This document shows, one piece after another, positions 28,928 to 36,441 of a stretch of 64,000 bases of DNA. Below the pieces are notes generated by a model that saw nothing but the letters and a program-made list of their open reading frames with translations, made no database searches and had not been told where the DNA came from. The translations under genes were made by a program, and so were the position numbers. Source of the DNA: Neobacillus vireti (GTDB taxonomy: Bacteria > Bacillota > Bacilli > Bacillales > Cytobacillaceae). How positions within the stretch are numbered: position 1 is the first letter of the stretch; every line of letters begins with the position of its first letter. The stretch covers positions 375,556-439,555 of the forward strand of contig NZ_LDNB01000007.1 in the NCBI RefSeq assembly GCF_001026695.1, in the 5' to 3' direction.

Positions 28928-28959
28928 TCTGTTGATTTCCGCTCCAGGCGGCTTCGCTT
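28928..28959 (-). repeat. Remnant of the GC-rich Bacillaceae repeat
   Basis: GTTGATTTCCGCTCCAGG here is the near-complement of the right-hand interior of the 14680-14852 element. No terminal inverted repeats are left. Confidence 0.55.
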
Positions 28960-28971
28960 AAGGTACGTTCA

Positions 28972-29000
28972 AAAAGGTTGATGAAAAGCCTCAACCTTTT
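28972..29000 (-). terminator. Terminator of the 52-residue gene
   Basis: AAAAGGTTGA/TCAACCTTTT perfect stem with a U-run on the minus strand. Confidence 0.75.
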
Positions 29001-29018
29001 AAATTTGGATATAATTGA

Positions 29019-29177
29019 TTATTCTCGTCCAGTTGCTCCCGGAGACTTATCTGTATTATCCTGATTGTTATATTCTGGGTCATTAAGTCCAGGCTTTTGA
29101 TTTTTGTTGCCACCTAAGTATTCGGTCCGATGTGCTTGCTGAACTTTATTAAATTTTTCAAAGTTTAGATTTACCAC
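29019..29177 (-). CDS. Small hydrophilic protein, unrecognised
   Basis: A 52-residue soluble protein, rich in Asn, Gln and Lys, with a helical first half (NLNFEKFNKVQQAHRTEYLG) and a disordered C-terminus ending GATGRE. AAAGGGGAG five bases before GTG 29177 decides the start. Composition and size are like small spore-associated proteins, but I do not recognise a family. Confidence 0.6.
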   Translation of the reverse strand: MVNLNFEKFNKVQQAHRTEYLGGNKNQKPGLNDPEYNNQDNTDKSPGATGRE

Positions 29178-29399
29178 GTAATCTCCCCTTTTCTTAATTC
29201 TTCTCTTAAGATACACACCTTAGCAAATCTTATTCCGTCTGCCCGACAATTAGCAGATAGGTTTTTGGTGGAATTAAATTTTTAGTACATAATCAAAGGC
29301 GAAACAAATGACAATAGAAAGGTACACTAAAAAAATGAAAACTTAAGGATGATATAGATTTTGGGTCAAATGAACATTTTTTTGAAAGGGGAGTAACGC

Positions 29400-30158
29400 A
29401 TGCTATCGACACAGCAACTTGCTGAGTTACGGTTACAATTATTGCAGCAAAAGAGTGAAGTAGAAGAATATCTCAAACAAAATGATCACTTTGGATTAGA
29501 GCGCGGCCATGCCCATGAGTCGGTGGGGGAGTTATCGAGCTATGATAATCACCCTGCAGATGAGGGAACCGAATTGTATGAACGTGAAAAAGATATCGCT
29601 TTAAATGAGCATTATCAATCACAGCTGACGAATATCAATCGGGCCTTAGAGGCGATGGAAGAAGGCAGGTACGGGAAATGTGAAGTCTGCGGAAAGGAGA
29701 TTCCGATGGACCGATTAATGGCATTGCCGAATACCACCTTTTGTATCCATCATAGCCAGGACCAGGCCACTTCCCACCAGCGCCCAGTTGAGGAAGAGGT
29801 GTTGGCGCCACCATTTGGAAAATTTGACATGGATGATAGAAAAGAAAATGTTAGCTTTGATTCCGAGGATTCCTGGCAAACTGTTGCTGCATGGGGTACG
29901 TCTGATACACCATCAGATTTAGCTTTCCCACAGGATGATTACAATGATATTTATTCGGAAGCGGATGAAAATATTGGTTATGTCGAGGACTATGAAAACT
30001 TTGTTGGCAATGACATGTATGGAAATGATATCAAGGTTTATCCCAATCCCCAGCATGAACACTATGAAGATGCCCTCGATGAAGAAGGGATCATGACAAG
30101 TTTTGGGGATTTACCGGCATATGAACATGACCCATATGTTGATGATGATAAACAATAA
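29400..30158 (+). CDS. yteA: TraR/DksA-type zinc-finger protein YteA
   Basis: A 252-residue protein. The N-terminal coiled coil (about 1-85, with the acidic DEGTELYEREKD block) and the DksA-type zinc site CEVCGKEIP...CIHH match YteA, a Bacillus DksA/TraR relative. The long acidic C-terminus (about 125-252) has YteA-like repeats of Asp, Tyr and Gly. Regulation of RNA polymerase is possible by analogy but not shown. The GAAAGGGGAG site is clear. Confidence 0.87.
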   Translation: MLSTQQLAELRLQLLQQKSEVEEYLKQNDHFGLERGHAHESVGELSSYDNHPADEGTELYEREKDIALNEHYQSQLTNINRALEAMEEGRYGKCEVCGKEIPMDRLMALPNTTFCIHHSQDQATSHQRPVEEEVLAPPFGKFDMDDRKENVSFDSEDSWQTVAAWGTSDTPSDLAFPQDDYNDIYSEADENIGYVEDYENFVGNDMYGNDIKVYPNPQHEHYEDALDEEGIMTSFGDLPAYEHDPYVDDDKQ

Positions 30159-30163
30159 AAAAA

Positions 30164-30193
30164 GAAAACAGCTTTCGAGCGAGAGCTGTTTTC
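30164..30193. terminator. Bidirectional yteA/yozQ terminator
   Basis: GAAAACAGCT/AGCTGTTTTC perfect 10-bp stem between convergent stops. Confidence 0.85.
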
Positions 30194-30202
30194 TCTAATT
30201 TT

Positions 30203-30376
30203 CTACCCTTCGGAAGAACCATTGTCTGAACTGATATCGCCTTCCATGTACGAATCACTTACTTGTTCATGTGTGGTCGCAAGTCCAGAGGAAAGAGGAT
30301 CATTTTTTTGATAATCGCTTGCTTGATAGGTACGTCCGGCCAGATCGGTATTTTCGTTCGAATTCTTTTTTTCCAA
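30203..30376 (-). CDS. YozQ-like small protein (DUF4025)
   Basis: A 57-residue hydrophilic protein with the family block TYQASDYQKNDPLSSGLATT and THEQVSDSYMEG. TTG 30376 is preferred because AAAAGGAG sits eight bases upstream; the GTG at 30385 overlaps the site. Function unknown. Confidence 0.75.
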   Translation of the reverse strand: MEKKNSNENTDLAGRTYQASDYQKNDPLSSGLATTHEQVSDSYMEGDISSDNGSSEG

Positions 30377-30463
30377 AATAAACACTCCTTTTTATTATTG
30401 GTTCATCGGTATTTTCTTCTTTTTTCAAAAATTTTACTCAAAAAAATTAAGGGGTTAAATAAA

Positions 30464-30601
30464 ATGAAACAAAAAGACAAATTTCCATCACGTGAACAAT
30501 TAGATCAAGCCTTTCATTTCTTGCATGACCAAATTAACAAGATTTCCGTTGTCGAAGAAGTGGAAATGATTAAAGAGGACATAGACGGGGTTAAAGAATA
30601 A
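30464..30601 (+). CDS. Small acidic helical protein, unrecognised
   Basis: A 45-residue protein beginning MKQKDKFPSREQLDQAFHFL, predicted as one amphipathic helix with an acidic end. AAGGGG lies nine bases before ATG 30464; longer frames upstream lack a site. It could be a small regulator or coat-associated peptide. It is followed directly by a 15-bp palindrome. Confidence 0.6.
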   Translation: MKQKDKFPSREQLDQAFHFLHDQINKISVVEEVEMIKEDIDGVKE

Positions 30602-30603
30602 AT

Positions 30604-30644
30604 GCTTCAAGATAAGTTTGCCTGAGGCTAACTTATCTTGAAGC
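30604..30644. terminator. Long palindrome after the 45-residue gene
   Basis: GCTTCAAGATAAGTT pairs perfectly with its complement, and GCC/GGC extend the loop end. A T5 run comes eight bases later, so it may be a terminator or another structure. Confidence 0.6.
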
Positions 30645-30718
30645 GGGCAAAACTTTTTCTCTGGACCCATATAGGTCAGATTTGTTATGATTTCTAGGTG
30701 GATTCTTAGGGGTGGATA

Positions 30719-31627
30719 ATGATGGAAATGAGAGAAACCAGAGAAACGATAGCCAAAAAGGTAGCCTGGATAAGCGTAATTAGCAATATTATTCTTACTT
30801 TAGGAAAAATCATTATTGGCAAGTATGGAAATAGTGACGCTGTGTTTGCAGACGGAATCCATTCGGCGGCAGATGTGTTTGCATCTGTTATTGTTTTGTT
30901 GGTGATAAAAATTTCTGATAAGCCAGCAGATAAAGAACATCCATATGGCCATGGAAAGGCCGAGGTCATTGTTTCTGAAATTATCGGTTTCTTACTGCTG
31001 CTTGTGTCCATTTATGTAGCTTACGAAGGGATCAGCGGTTTATTTCAAAAAGTGGAATCACCAAGCTTTTTGGCTATGTGGGTCGCGCTCTTTTCATTTA
31101 TTACAAAAATCATTTTATACCGCAGTTCATTACGCGTGGCAAAACAGAATCAGAGCAAGGCAATCGAAGCGATTGCCTTTGATCATAAGGCAGATATTGT
31201 CGCCTCGATTGCAGCCGCAATTGGTGTACTCTTGTCGATTGTGGGTGAACGATTCGATATCCATTTCCTGCTTTACGGGGATAAGGCTGCGAGTATTTTT
31301 GTCGCCTATTTAATTTTTAAAATTGCGAAGGAAATGTTAACTGAGGCATTTGATATCTTACTCGAGCGTAATATAGACGGAGTGATCATTCAGGAATACA
31401 TGGCCATCATTTCCGAATTTCCCGAGGTAAAGCGGATTGACCGCATTCGCGCACGGGAGCATGGCCATTATGTACTAGTTGATTTACGAATAGCCATCGA
31501 CCACTTCAAAACAATCAAGCAGGGACATGATCTGGCAAAATCAATTAAAGGGAAACTGATGGAAAACAATGATAACATCAGAGAGGTATTAATTCATTTA
31601 AACCCCTATTTTCCTGAAGATAAATAA
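30719..31627 (+). CDS. Cation diffusion facilitator (CDF) metal exporter
   Basis: A 302-residue CDF transporter with six membrane helices and a C-terminal cytosolic domain. The metal site in helix 2 reads D45GIHSAAD52 and its helix-5 partner is DHKAD (about 155-159), a pattern of the manganese/iron branch (MneP/MneS-like). It probably exports Mn(II) using the proton gradient. The ATG could be 30719 or 30722; AGGGGTGG lies just upstream. Its neighbour downstream is CorA, giving a divalent-metal theme. Confidence 0.88.
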   Translation: MMEMRETRETIAKKVAWISVISNIILTLGKIIIGKYGNSDAVFADGIHSAADVFASVIVLLVIKISDKPADKEHPYGHGKAEVIVSEIIGFLLLLVSIYVAYEGISGLFQKVESPSFLAMWVALFSFITKIILYRSSLRVAKQNQSKAIEAIAFDHKADIVASIAAAIGVLLSIVGERFDIHFLLYGDKAASIFVAYLIFKIAKEMLTEAFDILLERNIDGVIIQEYMAIISEFPEVKRIDRIRAREHGHYVLVDLRIAIDHFKTIKQGHDLAKSIKGKLMENNDNIREVLIHLNPYFPEDK

Positions 31628-31635
31628 TTTGAAAA

Positions 31636-31661
31636 AACTCCTTTGTACTTTACGGAGTTTC
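31636..31661 (+). terminator. Hairpin after the CDF gene
   Basis: AAACTCC/GGAGTTT stem; no long T-run follows, so it is a weak terminator. Confidence 0.45.
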
Positions 31662-31707
31662 GGTTTATGATAAGGTAGGATAAAAAAGTTAAAGGGAGTT
31701 GATATTT

Positions 31708-31830
31708 TTGAGTTATTCCGTGGACCCGGACCCCAAGAGGCGAGGGGAAGTCAATGTCTTTGAATGGATTGAATTGAATATCTTAAATATCAACTCTGGA
31801 AAAGGTTGTTGGCTTCCTCAAACAAAGTGA
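31708..31830 (+). CDS. Possible 40-codon leader peptide upstream of corA
   Basis: TTG start with AAAGGGAG nine bases upstream and a 40-residue frame ending 16 bases before the corA ATG. The peptide begins MSYSVDPDPKRRGE, with two Asp-Pro units, and ends CWLPQTK. I do not recognise it. The strong site and its position right before a magnesium transporter gene suggest a leader, comparable in position to CorL/MgtL, but this is inference. Confidence 0.5.
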   Translation: MSYSVDPDPKRRGEVNVFEWIELNILNINSGKGCWLPQTK

Positions 31831-31846
31831 GTGAGGAGGTTTTCGC

Positions 31847-32785
31847 ATGCTGGAGATTTACAAAAGCACGGAAGCAAAAGTTTTAGAAAAAGTTGATGTG
31901 ATCACTAAAGGCTGCTGGGTCAATATATACGCACCGACAGCAGAAGAAATTGCCCGGGTCTCAAATGATGCCCAGGTAGATATCGACATTATTAAAGATG
32001 CCCTCGATGATGAGGAACGCCCAAGAATCGAACGGGATGACGGCCGGGTCTATATTATCGTCGACTTCCCTTATATCATCCATGATGAAACTGGTTTTGC
32101 CGGTTATGAGACGATTCCAATTGGCATCATCCTAACCGATGAATGTATCATTACTGTTTCCTTAAAAGATTCACCGATCTTAGAAGAATTTAGGAAAAAC
32201 AGAGTGAAGGAGTTCTATACCTTTAAAAAGACACGTTTTGCCCTGCAAATTCTTTTTGTCATTTCTTCTTATTATCTTCGTTACTTAAAACAAATTAACA
32301 AGAAAACAAATGAAATCGAACGGGTTGTTCACCAATCCTTAAAAAATAAAGAACTATTTGCGTTTCTAGCTTTAGAAAAGAGTTTGGTTTACTTTACCAC
32401 CTCATTAAAATCAAATAAAGTCGTCCTCGATAAAATTTTGCGCTTTAGTTATTTAAAAATGTATGAAGAAGACAAGGACTTATTAGAAGACGTCATTATT
32501 GAAAAAACACAGGCAATTGAAATGGCCGAAACGTACCGCTCCATCTTAACGGGGATGATGAATGCCTTCGCCTCAATTATTTCGAATAACCTAAACATTG
32601 TCATGAAATTTTTAACTTCGATTACGATCATTTTGTCATTCCCAACAATGGTGTTCAGCCTATTTGGAATGAACGTGGAATTACCGTTTGAAAATAATCC
32701 ACACGGGTTTATTTTTACTCTGATAATATGCGGAGTATTATCTACCCTAGCAGCAATTATCTTTTGGAAAAAGAAATATTTCTAG
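31847..32785 (+). CDS. corA: CorA-family magnesium transporter
   Basis: A 312-residue Mg2+/Co2+ channel. The N-terminal cytosolic alpha/beta domain is followed by the long stalk helix and two C-terminal membrane helices. The pore signature GMN lies at about residues 274-276 (LFGMNVELP), and the cytosolic end is basic (WKKKYF). GAGGAGG precedes the ATG. A strong hairpin terminates the gene. Confidence 0.93.
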   Translation: MLEIYKSTEAKVLEKVDVITKGCWVNIYAPTAEEIARVSNDAQVDIDIIKDALDDEERPRIERDDGRVYIIVDFPYIIHDETGFAGYETIPIGIILTDECIITVSLKDSPILEEFRKNRVKEFYTFKKTRFALQILFVISSYYLRYLKQINKKTNEIERVVHQSLKNKELFAFLALEKSLVYFTTSLKSNKVVLDKILRFSYLKMYEEDKDLLEDVIIEKTQAIEMAETYRSILTGMMNAFASIISNNLNIVMKFLTSITIILSFPTMVFSLFGMNVELPFENNPHGFIFTLIICGVLSTLAAIIFWKKKYF

Positions 32786-32789
32786 ACTG

Positions 32790-32820
32790 CCAGCCCTTTT
32801 ATTGGGCTGGTTTTGTTTTT
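32790..32820 (+). terminator. Terminator of corA
   Basis: CCAGCCC/GGGCTGG stem, seven-base loop, then TTTTGTTTTT. Confidence 0.88.
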
Positions 32821-32840
32821 AAAAGTTAAATAGTTAAGTT

Positions 32841-32966
32841 GACGGCTAAAATAGGTAATCGGACGGGTAAAATGGTGATTTTGACGGATAAAATAGGAAA
32901 ACAGACGGGTAAATTAAAAAAATCGACAGGTAACCTAGAAATACAGCCAGGAAAAATAGAAAAGTA
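32841..32966. repeat. 21-bp tandem array, GACGGGTAAAAT family
   Basis: Units begin at 32841, 32862, 32883, 32904, 32925 and (degenerate) 32946, each exactly 21 bases apart, with core GACGGRTAAAAT and a variable end. It lies between the corA terminator and the anti-sigma gene. Confidence 0.85.
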
Positions 32967-33006
32967 ATAGAAAAAGCCGCCCTTCTGTAAAAGGCGGTCT
33001 CTAAAA

Positions 33007-34152
33007 TTATTGAAGCGGCATCCAATTGACCTTCCAGATACCCTTTTTGTTCTTCGTAAGTCCGAAACCATATCCATTTTTATTGGAAATGAAAATATGC
33101 GCTTCTGAATCACTATCTATTTTTTCCATAATGGAAGAGGCTTTGACCATTTCTAAAATGCTTTTACTAGCCTTTTGCTCTTCCGGCTGACTTGCTGCTG
33201 CTGCATATTCATCCACTGTTTTAAATGTCTGCTCATATTCGGGATCCTTCATATAAAGGGCATACTGCGTCTTGTAATCCTTCCGCTCCTCGGCATAATA
33301 AAAAAGTTTGAAGATGTCGACAGGTGCTAAGTCTGCTAATGTTTCATCTTTATATGTTTTCGAGAAAGTACTGTAAACTAATTCTAGATGAGCAGAAAGA
33401 ATCAATTGACCATTTGCATCTAATGTTATAGAAGTATCATAAGTCATATTTTTTCCATTCATATCAAGCAAAGCGGTAAAATGGACAGTATCCGGAATTT
33501 CCACGCCCTCCTTGTAATTAGCGGTATACTGATCAATTTCAATCGTCGTATGGTCGAAGGTATCCCCCGGCTTGATATTTAATATCTTTTCAACGCTTGC
33601 TTGATCGTCAAAATCCAGTATTATCTCCTTCACCTTGCCCTTATCCACGTCCAGTGGAAGCATTTTGATTGATTGTTCATCAGGGAGAAAGCCAAGTTTA
33701 TTTGGATAAGCTGAGTCATACTCATTTGTAAGGACGATCCCCCCTTTTAAAATGGCATTTCCCTTAAAAGTTGCCTTCTTTAGACCCGATGGATCCGACT
33801 TTGCTGCATCGTCGGGTTGTTTGGAAACAAGCTCCCAGCCATTTACTTTATCACCGACATTGATACCTTTGTAAAATTCATCAACGGAAGCTGTTTGATG
33901 CTGGTCGCTTTTGTCTTGAGTTACTTCTAGGTTAATCTCCTTGCCAATGACCCCGCCGATAAATAGTAAGAAACATGCTGCCACAATGATTGTAACCGCC
34001 CTTGGAAATAACTCGAGCTTGCGTTTTGGCTGCTTCGTTTTAAGGCTGCTGACCCGTTTGCGAATCTTTTGTTTTTCCGCTTCTGTTAATCTAGATTCCT
34101 CTGGAAATAATTGATCATATGCCGCTTTCACCTTTACATTCAAATTATCCAT
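33007..34152 (-). CDS. Probable membrane anti-sigma factor for the adjacent ECF sigma
   Basis: A 381-residue protein with a basic cytosolic N-terminus of about 48 residues, one membrane helix (about 50-68) and a large extracytoplasmic domain. This is the layout of Bacillus ECF anti-sigma proteins with a sensor domain. ATG 34152 overlaps the sigma gene end by eight bases and has AAAAGGGGTG upstream, so translation is coupled. The family of the outer domain is not recognised; the anti-sigma role rests on context and topology. Confidence 0.75.
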   Translation of the reverse strand: MDNLNVKVKAAYDQLFPEESRLTEAEKQKIRKRVSSLKTKQPKRKLELFPRAVTIIVAACFLLFIGGVIGKEINLEVTQDKSDQHQTASVDEFYKGINVGDKVNGWELVSKQPDDAAKSDPSGLKKATFKGNAILKGGIVLTNEYDSAYPNKLGFLPDEQSIKMLPLDVDKGKVKEIILDFDDQASVEKILNIKPGDTFDHTTIEIDQYTANYKEGVEIPDTVHFTALLDMNGKNMTYDTSITLDANGQLILSAHLELVYSTFSKTYKDETLADLAPVDIFKLFYYAEERKDYKTQYALYMKDPEYEQTFKTVDEYAAAASQPEEQKASKSILEMVKASSIMEKIDSDSEAHIFISNKNGYGFGLTKNKKGIWKVNWMPLQ

Positions 34153-34708
34153 GGTTTTCACCCCTTTTAATGGCTGGAAAAAAACGTTTCAATTTTTCTT
34201 TTCCACGAAACAAACGAGTCTTAACCGTCGTGATCGGAATCCCTAAAGTTGTACTCATTTCTTGTAAGGATAAGTCCTGATAATAATGGAGCAAAAATAC
34301 TTCGCGATATTTTAGCGGCAACCCCCAGATGGCATCAAGCAGTTCACGGTTTTCGTCATTACGCAACACTTGTTCCTCAGGCGTTTTGCTCTTATCCTTC
34401 ATAAACGAAAATACCTTCTCATTCATAACCATGTTACGATAATGCCAGCTTTTTAAATAATCCTTGCATTTATTGACCGCTATCGTAAAGATCCATGTTT
34501 TAAAGGATGATCTTCTTTCAAAGGTTTCTAATTTCATATAAGCAGTGACAAATACTTCTTGGGTTAAGTCACTGGCAGTTCCCCAATCCTTTACGTAAGA
34601 ATAGACCAAACGTTTGATTCGATCCCCATAAGCGTCCATGATAATTTCCAGGACCGCTTCCCGGTCAATGGTTGAAGAGATTGCTTTATCAATTTCCCCG
34701 TCAGACAT
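34145..34708 (-). CDS. ECF-type RNA polymerase sigma factor
   Basis: A 187-residue sigma factor. Region 2 is at about residues 22-90 (DLTQEVFVTAYMKLETFERRSSFKTW, quoted in part) and region 4 at about 125-178, with the HTH block LSLQEMSTTLGIPITTVKTR. No extra C-terminal domain is present. GGAAGGAG precedes the ATG. A candidate self-recognised promoter lies about 35 bases upstream. Its neighbour encodes a membrane protein that is probably its anti-sigma. Confidence 0.9.
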   Translation of the reverse strand: MSDGEIDKAISSTIDREAVLEIIMDAYGDRIKRLVYSYVKDWGTASDLTQEVFVTAYMKLETFERRSSFKTWIFTIAVNKCKDYLKSWHYRNMVMNEKVFSFMKDKSKTPEEQVLRNDENRELLDAIWGLPLKYREVFLLHYYQDLSLQEMSTTLGIPITTVKTRLFRGKEKLKRFFPAIKRGENHG

Positions 34709-34742
34709 TTTTGAAGTCTCCTTCCTTTTTGTTACTAACTCT

Positions 34743-34771
34743 TAGACGAAACAACATTTAAAATGACTTCA
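34743..34771 (-). promoter_or_regulatory. Candidate ECF promoter for the sigma/anti-sigma operon
   Basis: On the minus strand TGAAGT and CGTCTA are 17 bases apart, resembling the TGAAAC/CGTC pattern of Bacillus ECF promoters. Autoregulation is inferred. Confidence 0.4.
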
Positions 34772-34855
34772 AAAAATATATTTTTAAAGAAAATCTAGCT
34801 AAATTTTAATAAATATAAAAATTTTCCCAAGTTTTTGATGCTATTAAATTGTAAT

Positions 34856-34882
34856 CTTATCTACTAATGTCGTCTAGATAAG
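34856..34882. promoter_or_regulatory. Inverted repeat upstream of the RRNPP-type regulator
   Basis: CTTATCTA and TAGATAAG are perfect inverted arms, 11 bases apart, 92 bases before the regulator gene. No T-run follows, so an operator is more likely than a terminator. Confidence 0.45.
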
Positions 34883-34973
34883 TATTAAAATATGGAAAAA
34901 TATTCTGAATAAATTGTAAATAGTGGATCTAATATAGTAAAATGGTAAGAAAAGAAAGGGGCTGGGTGGCATT

Positions 34974-36194
34974 ATGGAATTCGGTGCCCTGATTAAATTC
35001 TATCGTACGCAAAGAGGGATGACACAGACGGAACTGGCAAAAGGAATATGCTCTGTTCCGCATTTAAGCAAGATTGAAAACAACTCAAAAGAAGCCAATG
35101 AGGCCACGGTTTCCTTGCTGCTAAGCCGGTTACATATAAACTTTAAGGAAATCGAGGAAAAAGAGGAGTTAATCCATAATTTATTACAGCAACTTGGAGA
35201 AAAGATTAATTTTTATTTAAAAGATAAGGCAGATGAGGTCTATCAAAAGCTGCAAGAAATAGAGGATATTATTCCTTTTTCCACGTATATTCATTTATAT
35301 GAACTATATAAATATCGGTATCTATTATTTAGAGGATTATTGGACGAGGCAGAGTTGCAAAAGGATTTATTATTTAAACAAAAGAAAAATTTTTCCCAAC
35401 ATGAAGAGTATTTATTTTCTTACTTTAATGCTGTATGTTTAATTATGAAGGGACACTATAAAGCAGCTGACGAAATACTTGAGGCTTTATATAATGATCC
35501 GAGCAATGAAAGGTCAAATGCCGATTTTTTTTATCATCGTGCTTTTGTGAAAGGGTCGCTTGAGCAGTCTGGGCATGCAATTCATTTTGGAAAAGTGGCT
35601 CTCCAGTTATTTATGAATGAGCATAACTTCTTCCGAATTCTTCATACACTAATGATGTTAGGGATTAACTACACCCACTCTAATATATATGAAGAAGCAG
35701 AGGATAGTTTTAGACATTTGATTCGTAATGCCGAATTGTTAAATGAGGAAAAACTTCTTCCGCAAATTTATCACAATATGGGCTTCCTACAAAATAAAAG
35801 GAATAAACCGAAGGATGCCCTGGATTATTATGAAAAAAGCTTAGCGCTTCAACCAATCAAAAATCAGCACTATCTTGTGACTTTATATTCTATTGGTGAA
35901 ATCCAATATTCACTGAATGAAGTAGCCAAAGCGAAAGAGAGTTTTCAAGTAGTCAGTTCTTTGGCGAAGGACCTTGGCATAAAAAAATACCGCTTACTGG
36001 CAGATTTTTATCTGTTCCATATAATCTCTCCTGATAAAGCATTTAAATATTTAGAAGCAAAAGTAATTCCCCATTTGGAAGGGACGAAAGAGCATAAGAA
36101 CGACCTAACCCGTTTTTACAAAATGCTTTCAGATTTTTTTCGTCAACAAGGAAGCTATTTGGAAGCAGTTAACTATTTAAATAAAATTATTTGA
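34974..36194 (+). CDS. RRNPP-type quorum-sensing regulator (HTH-TPR)
   Basis: A 406-residue regulator. The N-terminal XRE helix-turn-helix (about residues 5-58, with GMTQTELAKGICSVPHLSKI) is very similar to PlcR/NprR-type proteins. The rest is a chain of TPR helices, for example LPQIYHNMGFLQNKRNKP at about 262-280. This family binds an imported signalling peptide with the TPR part. The gene is followed 12 bases later by a secreted pro-peptide gene, completing a cassette. Targets are unknown. Confidence 0.88.
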   Translation: MEFGALIKFYRTQRGMTQTELAKGICSVPHLSKIENNSKEANEATVSLLLSRLHINFKEIEEKEELIHNLLQQLGEKINFYLKDKADEVYQKLQEIEDIIPFSTYIHLYELYKYRYLLFRGLLDEAELQKDLLFKQKKNFSQHEEYLFSYFNAVCLIMKGHYKAADEILEALYNDPSNERSNADFFYHRAFVKGSLEQSGHAIHFGKVALQLFMNEHNFFRILHTLMMLGINYTHSNIYEEAEDSFRHLIRNAELLNEEKLLPQIYHNMGFLQNKRNKPKDALDYYEKSLALQPIKNQHYLVTLYSIGEIQYSLNEVAKAKESFQVVSSLAKDLGIKKYRLLADFYLFHIISPDKAFKYLEAKVIPHLEGTKEHKNDLTRFYKMLSDFFRQQGSYLEAVNYLNKII

Positions 36195-36206
36195 GGAGGA
36201 GTTTAA

Positions 36207-36332
36207 ATGAAAAAAGCAATAATTGTATTATTTTCACTTGCCTTGCTTGTATGTGCAGCACCGGTAAATGATGCGAATCCAGTTAATGTTGCAGATTCTA
36301 CTCAAGATCACCCTATTTATCCTCCAGTTTAA
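36207..36332 (+). CDS. Secreted pro-peptide, probable cognate pheromone of the RRNPP regulator
   Basis: A 41-residue protein whose GAGGAGGAG site overlaps the stop of the regulator gene. A basic start (MKKA) and hydrophobic core (about 5-17) form a Sec signal, with likely cleavage near CAAP. The lone Cys does not make a lipobox (LLVC lacks Gly/Ala/Ser before Cys). The short mature part is rich in Asn, Asp and Pro and ends in TQDHPIYPPV. Phr/NprX/PapR-type pheromones are cut from such C-termini, so a peptide around DHPIYPPV is the best candidate. A terminator follows at once. Confidence 0.8.
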   Translation: MKKAIIVLFSLALLVCAAPVNDANPVNVADSTQDHPIYPPV

Positions 36333-36350
36333 TGTGCTCATACTTTTAGC

Positions 36351-36377
36351 CTCCTGAATCATTAGGGGGTTTTTTTC
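36351..36377 (+). terminator. Terminator of the regulator/pro-peptide operon
   Basis: CCTCCT pairs with AGGGGG (one G-T pair), followed by T7. Confidence 0.8.
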
Positions 36378-36441
36378 ATTTAAAAAGGGTATCCTACCAA
36401 TATGTGTTTAAAAATTTCGGAAGAGGACTGAGGAGGATATC

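Noticed and set aside
36207..36332. Pro-peptide as a small lipoprotein
   Set aside because: The Cys in LLVCAA is not preceded by Gly, Ala or Ser at -1, so the lipobox is poor; a Sec-cleaved peptide fits better.
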